This document shows, piece after piece, positions 24,094-32,155 of a stretch of 64,000 nt of DNA. Source of the DNA: DAOULY01 sp034414595 (lineage in GTDB: Bacteria; Chloroflexota; Dehalococcoidia; SZUA-161; JAUWZY01). The stretch covers positions 62,001 through 126,000 of the forward strand of contig DAOULY010000016.1 of NCBI GenBank assembly GCA_034414595.1, given 5' to 3'. Both the position numbers and the translations under genes were made by a program. Below the pieces are notes generated by a model. It did no database searches. It had not been told where the DNA came from and saw only the letters and a program-made list of their open reading frames with translations. Numbering within the stretch: position 1 is the first letter of the stretch; each line of letters opens with the position of its first letter.

Positions 24094-26607
24094 ATGCCTC
24101 CTTTTGAAGAAATTGCACAAGAGGATTGGGAAGCACTATTAGAGGGCTTGGTTAGACGCCAATATCATCTACTGGTTGGTGCTGGCACTAACACAGACTG
24201 TATCGGCGGTGATGGTAAGCCTATCCCTAATGCAAATGTTTTGGCAAATGAACTAATAACGGATTTTGGCTTAGAAACAGGTGAAGAAGAAGTTGATCTC
24301 AAGCGTGCTTACGAAAATATTGAAGATTTGTGTGATCAGCAGGGGAGAAATCGAACTCAATACTTTAAGGAACGTTTTTCCAATTGCCAGCCAAGCTGGC
24401 AAAGCTCGATATTCCGTATAGGTTGGAGAAGAATCTGGACACTGAACGTTGATGATGTTCTAGAGAACGCTTTTGATAGGTATGTGGCTCAGACAGGAAG
24501 CCAAAGAAAGCTGAATCGCTACAGTTGGAATGACCTGTTTGCCGAATTAGGTCGAGAAAGTGACGACATCCAGATAGTACACTTGCACGGTTTAGCTGAT
24601 GGCACCGACAATCTTGTTTTCTCTATCGCCGAATACTTAAAGACTACCATTACGAGGCATACATGGCATCCCGTTTTTGGTGATGAATATCAGGGAGAAC
24701 CATTCATCATTGTTGGCGCTAAAATCAGAGATGAAATAGACCTCCATGACGCAATAAAGCTAGGCAACAAATCAAGAGTGCTACTTGGTAGGCCATCAAT
24801 AATTGTTTTAAAGGAAATTACCAAACTCCAGCGTAAGGAGTTCCAAAAGTATGGCCTAATACCGGTTAAATGCGATGCGAAAACTTTCATAGAAAGGCTA
24901 ATCCCTGATGTAACAAGCTTGGAGACAAGACTTGCAGGAACCGTAGTTCCAGGTAGTTTTTCAGAACTACCATTTCAGGCAAGAGTCTTTCTTGAGCAGT
25001 TCAAAGCTCTTAGGACTAACAAAGAAGAGCAGATTACCCCATTTGGACATGACTTTTACTCTGGGTATGAGCCGATCTGGGCCGATATACTAAATGAATA
25101 TGATGTTAGATTTGAAGCTATAGATAACGTATACGAAGAGATTGTTTCTATCATGAAAAGTGATGCCGATCAAAAAATTTATTACTTTTCAGGTGACCCA
25201 GGCTCAGGAAAATCGGCTATTCTATTTAGAATTGCCCGTGACTTAATTGCCCTTGGTAAGGATGTCTTCTTATTCCGTGGTGAAGAACGTCCAAGCATTA
25301 ATTCAGTAGTTTGGTGGCTGAAATACTCTACTAATACTGTACTTCTATTTGATAATATTGCTGATTTCTTGGTCGAAATAGGAGAACTATGTGAAGTATG
25401 TAGAACTGAGAAGGTAAGACTTCTAATCGTTGCTACTGAAAGAATCCGCCGCGAAGGGGCAATAGTAGATGAACTTGAATATAATTACCTTGAAAAGTAC
25501 AAAAAAACCACTTTAGGACGCTTATCCGATTCTGATATTACCAAACTTATCGATAAGCTAGGAAGCCAAGGTCGTCTCGGCAAGCTCACAAGAAAATTTC
25601 CTGGGGAACAAATACACTACTTCCGCAAGACATCAGGCAGACAACTATTCGCGGCAATGGCAGACTTGGAGGGCGGACAAGGTTTTTTACGTAGAATAGT
25701 GCAGGAATATCAGAAGGACATCAAATCTGAAGAGCTCAGACACGTTTACTCTCTAGTATGTATATCTCATGCGCTTGGATACGCATTACCAATAGGCATT
25801 GTTTCATCTGCTACAGGTATGCCTGCAGATAGAATTGCGCATGAAGTTACAAGCGGTCAACTCTTGAGAATCGTGGTGCTTGATTCGAAAGGTTTAAAGG
25901 CAAGGCATCGAGTTATCGCTAGTAATCTTATAGAAAAAGCATTCACCAATGAGGAACGGTATGAATTAGTAAAGAGTTTAGCCATTCATCTTTCGCCCCA
26001 TATTTCAACCTCCGCTATTCAACAGAAAACTCTGTACTATCGAATTATAAAAGAGTTGATGGACGAAAGAATTATACTGGATTGGTTGGAACCAGTATTG
26101 GCCCAAAAATTTTATTCTGACCTTCTTCCTTATTACGACTGGGACGCACGATACTGGGAGCAAAGGGCATTAGCTGAAGCGAATATGAATCATTTAGACC
26201 CGGCTAGGTCTTTTGCTGAAATAGCAGTAGTCCGCAACTGTGATACTTTTACACTAAATACTTTAGGTACGGTTCTACTAAAGACGGCATGCAGTTCAGA
26301 CTACTCGGGGGCTGCTGGCACTATGGATTTATATTGGGAGGGTGTGAAAAATTTGCGCGAATCCTTGGATGTTGCAAAAGGCCGTTTCCCCCATCCCTAT
26401 ACAACATTCTTCGCACATACTCTGAGTTACGTTCGATTACACTTTAGAAATAAGGAAATCGATAGAGATATTGTCAAAGAATGGGAAAGGTGGTATAAAA
26501 AAGCACAATATAGCCAACTATTTAAATCACCTGCTAAATATCAACAATTAACTCTATATAATAATAGCTGGCTCAAGCTTGCAACCCAAGGCAGCATTGA
26601 AGAATAA
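24094..26607 (+). CDS. SIR2-like domain/P-loop NTPase protein, candidate anti-phage defence gene
   Basis: An 837-residue protein with three parts. The N-terminal SIR2-like domain (about 1-290) shows GAGTN at 29-33, TLNVDD at 116-121, the LHG histidine at 165 and a late IIVGAKIRDEID segment; these fit the NAD-binding and catalytic positions of SIR2_2 defence domains. A P-loop NTPase follows, with Walker A GDPGSGKS at 367-374 and hydrophobic Walker B VLLFDN near 416-421. The C-terminus (about 620-837) is helical and TPR-like. Proteins of this build, SIR2-STAND/Avs-type, sense phage and deplete NAD. It is AT-rich (19 of 60 bases are G/C in the line at 25141) beside GC-rich neighbours and is flanked by direct repeats, so transfer is likely. 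Confidence 0.82.
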   Translation: MPPFEEIAQEDWEALLEGLVRRQYHLLVGAGTNTDCIGGDGKPIPNANVLANELITDFGLETGEEEVDLKRAYENIEDLCDQQGRNRTQYFKERFSNCQPSWQSSIFRIGWRRIWTLNVDDVLENAFDRYVAQTGSQRKLNRYSWNDLFAELGRESDDIQIVHLHGLADGTDNLVFSIAEYLKTTITRHTWHPVFGDEYQGEPFIIVGAKIRDEIDLHDAIKLGNKSRVLLGRPSIIVLKEITKLQRKEFQKYGLIPVKCDAKTFIERLIPDVTSLETRLAGTVVPGSFSELPFQARVFLEQFKALRTNKEEQITPFGHDFYSGYEPIWADILNEYDVRFEAIDNVYEEIVSIMKSDADQKIYYFSGDPGSGKSAILFRIARDLIALGKDVFLFRGEERPSINSVVWWLKYSTNTVLLFDNIADFLVEIGELCEVCRTEKVRLLIVATERIRREGAIVDELEYNYLEKYKKTTLGRLSDSDITKLIDKLGSQGRLGKLTRKFPGEQIHYFRKTSGRQLFAAMADLEGGQGFLRRIVQEYQKDIKSEELRHVYSLVCISHALGYALPIGIVSSATGMPADRIAHEVTSGQLLRIVVLDSKGLKARHRVIASNLIEKAFTNEERYELVKSLAIHLSPHISTSAIQQKTLYYRIIKELMDERIILDWLEPVLAQKFYSDLLPYYDWDARYWEQRALAEANMNHLDPARSFAEIAVVRNCDTFTLNTLGTVLLKTACSSDYSGAAGTMDLYWEGVKNLRESLDVAKGRFPHPYTTFFAHTLSYVRLHFRNKEIDRDIVKEWERWYKKAQYSQLFKSPAKYQQLTLYNNSWLKLATQGSIEE

Positions 26608-26616
26608 ACGATAGCC

Positions 26617-26791
26617 AGATTGTTGAAAAATACGAGTGACCATCCCCAGGGTCTACAAGACTGAAGCCATTGTGCTGCGGCGGAGCGACTCAGGCGAGGC
26701 CGATAGAGTCCTGACCCTCTATACTCCCTAGCTGGGCAAGCTCAGGGCCATCGCCAGGGGGGTGCGCAGGCCGACGAGCAAGCTGGGCGGG
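26617..26791 (+). pseudogene. Truncated recO 5'-end copy
   Basis: These 175 bases align without gaps to 35438-35612, which holds about 19 upstream bases, the GTG start and the first 52 codons of recO. The match is strong over the KVYKTEAVVLRRSD and LGKLRAIAKGVRR codons. The copy has an in-frame TAG where recO encodes Tyr in TLYTPYLGK, and it stops where repeat B begins. It is a dead fragment, 10 bp after the SIR2 stop. Confidence 0.88.
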
Positions 26792-26847
26792 GATGGAGAA
26801 GGGGTAGTGATTTGCCCCGTTGCACATTTCGTCAAATTGTGCAGCTA
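26785..26847 (+). repeat. Direct repeat B flanking the SIR2 island (right)
   Basis: The partner of repeat A (52 of 63 identical, no gaps). It starts inside the last GGGCGGG of the recO fragment. A and B are 2827 bases apart start to start and bracket the SIR2 gene plus the recO fragment, so recombination between them would delete exactly that unit. Confidence 0.75.
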
Positions 26848-27103
26848 ATGCGGTTGGCCTATAAAATGGGGTAGGGTCAGTGGGCTTCCATTTGTGGTTT
26901 GCTTTCCCGTGGTTGTGGTGAGTACCTCCTTCCTGTTTTCTTCATCAACAGAAAGAGTACTCGACGTCTGGTTTTGGGTAACTGGGCAACCAGCTTGACA
27001 AAATACACCTATCTATCTACAGTTCTTATTGCCTGATTGTGCCTGAAATGTTGGCGGATCTTACCTCCTCCAACATTAACCATCAATCATAGTTAAATAA
27101 TAA
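26848..27103. other. Non-coding region with a stem-loop before the transporter gene
   Basis: No gene is seen in these 256 bases. A perfect inverted repeat, AATGTTGG (27047-27054) and CCAACATT (27070-27077), encloses a 15-base loop that contains ACCTCCT, the complement of a Shine-Dalgarno site. It ends 26 bases before the transporter ATG, which itself lacks a good ribosome site. It could be an operator or an RNA hairpin affecting translation; no T-run follows, so a terminator is unlikely. Confidence 0.4.
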
Positions 27104-28483
27104 ATGAACCTGAAACCCTTCCTTCGCATTTCTCCGCGCTCACTAAAGAGTGTTGACTTCAAGCTTTTTTTCACTCTGCTTATCATGACACTTATCCCCA
27201 CAATCTATACTACCGTACGTATTCACTTCCTCGGAGACCTGCCCAGTGACTGGGGATTTAACATCGCCAGCCAGTTGACTTGGGTAAATGTGGCCTATGA
27301 AGTAGTGCAAGAGGCAATCATCCTTCCGTTGTTTTACCTGATGGGGAAATCTCTGCTGGATAAACAGAACTTGGAGAACAAGATCCAGTCGGGACTGGTT
27401 GTTACCGCTGCAATCTACCTGTCGATGTCATTGATACTCATATTATTTGCCAGGCCGATAGTGGAATTCATGAGCCAGAAGAACGAGCTGGTTTCGGCCA
27501 CGGTCACCTATATACGAATAGAGACGGTTGCGTCGATATTCTCAACCCTGCTTCAATTCCTTCTCTTGGTTCTCATAACAATCAAGAAAGAGAAATACCT
27601 GGTAGGGATTCTCCTTGTGCAAATGGTCTTAACCATAGCACTCGACACATTTTTTGTCTCAACCCTGTCATTCTCCCTGAACGTGGGGGTCAATGGGATT
27701 GCCTATAGCAATATTATCGTGAACTTGTTGCTAGTTGTATTGGCTTTGTTCCTTTTGCACAGGGAAGGTTATCGAGTTATACCGGTGAATAGGCTGCAGT
27801 TCGGGTGGATGAAGGAATGGCTAACCGTTGGAGGCTACTCGGGCATTGAGAGCTTTGTACGCAATGCAGCCTTCACACTGATGGTTGTCCGCATGGTCAA
27901 TGTCGTTGGCGAACAGGGCACATTCTGGGTGGCTAATAGCTTCATCTGGGGGTGGTTACTAATGCCCGTGCTTCAACTAGGACAACTGGTAAAGAGAGAC
28001 TGCGGGGAACTGGGGAATAGAGCCATAGAAGGAAGGACTTTAGGCTATTTCGTGCTGACCGGTATTTTCATCCTGATATGGATTGTAACTATTCCGCTCT
28101 GGGAGCCGTTCATCAGTAATGTTATGAATATAGAGAATTCCGGGACCGTTACACACCTGGCTTTGATATCCCTTGTCTTTTACATCACCTTTGCATTCAA
28201 CAACGTGATCGACAGCATTTTTTATGGTATTGGCAAGACTAATTATATGCTGTTTCAGTCCGTGGTGATTAACGCGGTATTTTACGGGACACTCTTTGTT
28301 TTATACGTTACTGATATATATAATCCAAGTCTCGAATTGATTGCCCTGATGTTTGCAGGTGGGATAGCCTTTGACAGTCTGCTCACTTATATCATGTTTG
28401 TATGGATGCTTAAGAAACGAAAACTTAATATAACAACCCCGGTACCACTTTCAGAAGAAGCTGCAATAGCTGATACTGTGTAA
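27104..28483 (+). CDS. MATE-family-like membrane transporter
   Basis: A 459-residue integral membrane protein with about 12 hydrophobic helices in two similar halves. The segments LPLFYLMGKSLLDKQ, SFSLNVGVNGIAYSNIIVN and a pseudo-symmetric second half fit the MATE multidrug/Na+ efflux fold. The usual N-terminal half motifs are weak, so a related MOP-superfamily flippase is possible. GC content is below that of the chromosomal core. No Shine-Dalgarno site precedes the ATG. The next gene in the same direction is 232 bp away. Substrate unknown. Confidence 0.72.
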   Translation: MNLKPFLRISPRSLKSVDFKLFFTLLIMTLIPTIYTTVRIHFLGDLPSDWGFNIASQLTWVNVAYEVVQEAIILPLFYLMGKSLLDKQNLENKIQSGLVVTAAIYLSMSLILILFARPIVEFMSQKNELVSATVTYIRIETVASIFSTLLQFLLLVLITIKKEKYLVGILLVQMVLTIALDTFFVSTLSFSLNVGVNGIAYSNIIVNLLLVVLALFLLHREGYRVIPVNRLQFGWMKEWLTVGGYSGIESFVRNAAFTLMVVRMVNVVGEQGTFWVANSFIWGWLLMPVLQLGQLVKRDCGELGNRAIEGRTLGYFVLTGIFILIWIVTIPLWEPFISNVMNIENSGTVTHLALISLVFYITFAFNNVIDSIFYGIGKTNYMLFQSVVINAVFYGTLFVLYVTDIYNPSLELIALMFAGGIAFDSLLTYIMFVWMLKKRKLNITTPVPLSEEAAIADTV

Positions 28484-28715
28484 GCCATAAACTCCTGATA
28501 TTTAACAGCGTCAGCGAAAACGTCATACGATGGTGCCGTAAGATGGCAGCGGTCCCGTGGACCTGAGTTCATTTAAAGGGAACATAATCGGGTGCACTCC
28601 TACAGCTCCTTGGGGTATCTACCTCCGGCTCCTGAGACTATCCGGCCAGCTCTATTGATGACAACTCTAACTTAACAAGTGGTATTATTATTGTGGGCTG
28701 GTCAGGAGGGAAATT

Positions 28716-30230
28716 ATGGAAAAGTCAATAATCATCATCGGGAGTGGACTCGCCGGACTTTCTGCCGGGTGCTATGGCCAGATGAACGGCTACAATACCC
28801 ATGTCTTTGAAATGGATACGAGGCCCGGTGGCGTATGCACTTCCTGGAAACGTAAAGGTTATATCATTGATGGCTGCATACACTGGCTGGTAGGTTCCGG
28901 CCCGGCCAATAACCTCTACCGTATCTGGGAAGAATTGGGCATTATGCAGAGACATACCTTTGTCAACCATGATGAGTATCTGCGGATCGAAGGAAAGGAG
29001 GGAAAGTCTTTTACCCTCTACGGCGACCCTGAGCGTCTGGAACAACATATGAAAGAGCTTGCTCCCGAGGATACTGATGTAATTGAGGATTATATTAAAG
29101 GTATAAAAAAATGTATCGGCTTTGCAATGCCGATTGAGAAAGCACCTGAATTATACAATTTCTTTGATAGACTCAAAATGATGTTCAAAATACGGCCCTA
29201 TTTGGGATTTATGAGGAAATGGGGCAAGGTGACTATCGGGGAATTTGCTGCACGCTTTGAGAATCCCTTCTTGAGGGAGTCTTTCCTGGCCCCCTTAGGA
29301 GACATGACAGATTTCCCTATGCTTGCATTCCTTATGCCATTAGCCTGGATGCACCAGAAGACAGCCGGCTATCCACTAGGTGGTTCGCTCGAGTTTTCCA
29401 GGACAATCGAAAAGCGTTATCTTGATCTTGGAGGCAAGGTTAGCTACAATTCACGAGTTGCCAAAATCTTGGTAGAAAACGACAAAGCGGTTGGCATAAG
29501 GCTGGCCGACGGTAACGAACACTATGGTGATATCGTCATCTCTGCAGCAGATGGTCGGACAACCATCTTTGATATGCTGGAAGGTAAATACATCGACGAT
29601 CAAATTCAGGACTATTATGATAATCTCCCGCTTTTCCCTCCCTTATTACATATAGCATTAGGTGTAGCTCGCACGTTCGATGAGCTTCCTCACTCGGTTG
29701 CAGGATTCAACTTGCCCATCGATGAACCGATCACTGTTGCTAACAAAGAACTTACACGATTATCCCTGTACGTCTACAACTTTGACCCCAGCTTGGCACC
29801 TGAAGGGAAAACACTAATAAAAATTATGATGAATACTGAGTATGAATACTGGGATGAGTTATATAGAGATACCGAAGCTTATAAGGCGGAAAAGGAGCGG
29901 ATTGCCGCCCAGGTTATTGACCGGCTTGAAAAACGTTTCCCTGGACTGGCAGCACAGGTGGAGATGCGCGATGTAGCAACGCCCATGACATGGGTACGCT
30001 ACACCGGAAATTGGAAAGGCAGTTACGAGGGATGGCTGATGTCGTTGGAGACTTTTAGCATGCGTATGAGCAAGACGCTGCCGAATCTTGAGGACTTCTA
30101 TATGGCAGGGCAATGGGTAGAGCCAGGTGGCGGACTTCCGACGGCAGCTTTATCTGGTCGAAATGTGATCCAAATTATCTGTAAAAATGACAGGAAGAGG
30201 TTTGCAACAACGATTCCTTCTGTGACTTAG
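28716..30230 (+). CDS. Phytoene-dehydrogenase-like FAD oxidoreductase (copy 2)
   Basis: A 504-residue flavoprotein. The FAD motif GSGLAGLSAGCYGQMNG opens the protein and MDTRPGGVCTSWKRKGY follows, the CrtI/retinol-saturase signature. A C-terminal PGGGLPTAALSGRNV contacts FAD. It is closer to general phytoene desaturase/CrtN-type proteins than to copies 3 and 4, which have an unusual GGGHH motif. The ATG has a strong AGGAGG upstream. The 232 bp before it hold no recognised gene. It faces the mutase gene, with convergent ends 42 bp apart. Substrate unknown. Confidence 0.83.
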   Translation: MEKSIIIIGSGLAGLSAGCYGQMNGYNTHVFEMDTRPGGVCTSWKRKGYIIDGCIHWLVGSGPANNLYRIWEELGIMQRHTFVNHDEYLRIEGKEGKSFTLYGDPERLEQHMKELAPEDTDVIEDYIKGIKKCIGFAMPIEKAPELYNFFDRLKMMFKIRPYLGFMRKWGKVTIGEFAARFENPFLRESFLAPLGDMTDFPMLAFLMPLAWMHQKTAGYPLGGSLEFSRTIEKRYLDLGGKVSYNSRVAKILVENDKAVGIRLADGNEHYGDIVISAADGRTTIFDMLEGKYIDDQIQDYYDNLPLFPPLLHIALGVARTFDELPHSVAGFNLPIDEPITVANKELTRLSLYVYNFDPSLAPEGKTLIKIMMNTEYEYWDELYRDTEAYKAEKERIAAQVIDRLEKRFPGLAAQVEMRDVATPMTWVRYTGNWKGSYEGWLMSLETFSMRMSKTLPNLEDFYMAGQWVEPGGGLPTAALSGRNVIQIICKNDRKRFATTIPSVT

Positions 30231-30272
30231 AGATGCAAGCAAACAACCACTCAGCTACATAACATGCTGCTG

Positions 30273-32024
30273 TTAGTAGTAGTAGGTGTAGCCGAAAGCC
30301 TGCTGCAGGATCTTCTGGACTTCCCCCGTGGTGGCCTGATTCAGGAATGCGTCGATGACCGCAGGCATCAAGGTGCCACAAGACCGCGGCCAGTCTCGCG
30401 TCAGGGCCTGTGCCGCATCCCGCACACGTGACAGCGCGGCATCTGTTCTCTTCTGGTCTCGCTGCTCACGGTATTTCCTGACCCGGGCGATAGCTTCTTC
30501 CTCAATTTTGGGGTCCCAGGCAGGGAAAAGCGAAATCTCAGGCTGCTGCTCATCAGGCAGGCGATACTTATTCTGGCCTACGATCACGATTTCACCGGTA
30601 TCGATCTTGCTTTGCCGCTCGTTGGCCCCCATCTCCAGCTCGCGCCGGACCCAGCCCGTCTCCCAGCACTTGACAAATCCTCCTAATTCCTCCATCTTCG
30701 CTAGGTATTTGAGGACCTCTTCTTCTATCCTGTTGGTCAGCCACTCCACATAGTAGGAGCCACCCAGAGGATCCGCGACATGAGGCAGGGACGTCTCGTG
30801 GTACAGTATCTGCTGTGTCCTGATGGCAATTCTTACCGCTTCTTCGGTGGGAACACACAGGGGCTCATCATAAGCACATACATGCAGACCATCAACACCA
30901 GCCAGAATCCCAGCCAGGACCATTACTGTAGCTCTGATGATATTGTTGAGGGGCTCCTGAGCGATATATAAAGAGCCTGCGGTCTGCGGCAGGAATTTTA
31001 CCTGAAGCGACTCCGGCTTATTGCAGCCGAACCTCTCCTTGAAGAGCCTGGCCCAGAGCCTGCGCTTAGCCCTGATCTTGGCCACCTCTTCGAAAAGGTC
31101 TATGCCTCCCCACTCGTGGGTGTAAAACCCGGGAACGACATCATCAGGGTCCAACCCTACCCGGATGCATTCTTCAGTGACCGCAATCGCCAGCGCCGTC
31201 AAGATGGCAAGCTGCTGGATGGCATTAGCACCGTTCTCACCGATTGCATAGTTGTTGAGGGATGTATGCTGGCTCCGGGGCATGTTCGTGATGTAATAGT
31301 GAATGTACTCGGTCATGAGCCTGATGGCCGACTGCGGGGGAAAGCCGACGACATCCTGATGCAACCCCCCGGTGTAGAACTGGTTTTGGCCCCGTATAAG
31401 GAGCTGGTCAGGAGAATAACCTCTTGTTTGAGCATAGGCAATGTAGAGAGAGTATGCCGCCATGGTTGAGTTGAAGATGATGAATTGTACATAGACCTTG
31501 TCCAGAGGCACGCCATCGAAGAGGAGCTTCATGTCTTCCATGGTGCTCAATGAAATGCCACAGCCACCGACCCTGCCTCTGGCTTCGGGCTCATCCGGGT
31601 CATAGCCCCTCTGGGTGGGGAGGTCTATAAACAGCCGGAAGGAGGTCATCTCTTCTTCCTCGTCCCGGCTAACACGGCCGCTGGCGCCGATGCTGCGCAG
31701 GAACTCCCACCTCTTTCTGGTATCAGCCCCGGTGCTGAAGCCAAACCCGGTGAACATGGCCCAGGGCTCAGCTCGATACCCCAGAGGATTGATGCCCCTG
31801 GTATAGGGATGCTGACCGGGAAGTGGGGCGCCATCTGATTTCATTTCGGCGATGTCCCCCGGGGAATATACCGGCTTTAGCTTGATCCCGGAAAAGGTAG
31901 TGGCCTCAGGCTCAGCGGCCTCCTGGCCCTCAACGCTGTGTTGCCATTCCTCCTCCTGGGCCCGGACTTGCTCCAGAGTCTGCTCGCCGAACATGCATTG
32001 CTCTACAATTTCTTTCTCGCTCAT
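30273..32024 (-). CDS. Divergent B12-dependent acyl-CoA mutase, large (catalytic) subunit
   Basis: A 583-residue TIM-barrel subunit of the methylmalonyl-CoA mutase family; no C-terminal B12-binding domain is present, so a separate small subunit is needed and none is in the window. The family frame is clear: FIDLPTQRGYDPDEPEARG near 132-150, Y83 in GYRAEPW, ADPLGGSYYVE later. Yet the hallmark histidine of GYH is alanine (A260 in NNYAIGENG), the QND loop reads QNQ, and the FHTQTAG histidine is proline (P346). The substrate is therefore probably not methylmalonyl-CoA. A minus-strand TATAAT lies at 32044-32049. It is preceded by a PEP-utilizing gene on the same strand. Confidence 0.85.
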   Translation of the reverse strand: MSEKEIVEQCMFGEQTLEQVRAQEEEWQHSVEGQEAAEPEATTFSGIKLKPVYSPGDIAEMKSDGAPLPGQHPYTRGINPLGYRAEPWAMFTGFGFSTGADTRKRWEFLRSIGASGRVSRDEEEEMTSFRLFIDLPTQRGYDPDEPEARGRVGGCGISLSTMEDMKLLFDGVPLDKVYVQFIIFNSTMAAYSLYIAYAQTRGYSPDQLLIRGQNQFYTGGLHQDVVGFPPQSAIRLMTEYIHYYITNMPRSQHTSLNNYAIGENGANAIQQLAILTALAIAVTEECIRVGLDPDDVVPGFYTHEWGGIDLFEEVAKIRAKRRLWARLFKERFGCNKPESLQVKFLPQTAGSLYIAQEPLNNIIRATVMVLAGILAGVDGLHVCAYDEPLCVPTEEAVRIAIRTQQILYHETSLPHVADPLGGSYYVEWLTNRIEEEVLKYLAKMEELGGFVKCWETGWVRRELEMGANERQSKIDTGEIVIVGQNKYRLPDEQQPEISLFPAWDPKIEEEAIARVRKYREQRDQKRTDAALSRVRDAAQALTRDWPRSCGTLMPAVIDAFLNQATTGEVQKILQQAFGYTYYY

Positions 32025-32155
32025 AGCTCCAACTCAGAATTTCATTATATCGTATTGTAGTCAGCCAAATAAAGCATCGGGGCACTATCTACCGGGCGCA
32101 CTGCTACCCAGCATCAACGCTAAGGCCATTATGCATTGATTTAGTTCGGCCTGTT

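Noticed and set aside
26637..26800. A second functional recO.
   Set aside because: Only the first 52 codons are present and a TAG interrupts them.
27047..27077. Intrinsic terminator for the SIR2 gene.
   Set aside because: The stem has no following T-run, a 15-base loop, and lies 440 bases after the SIR2 stop, close to the next start.
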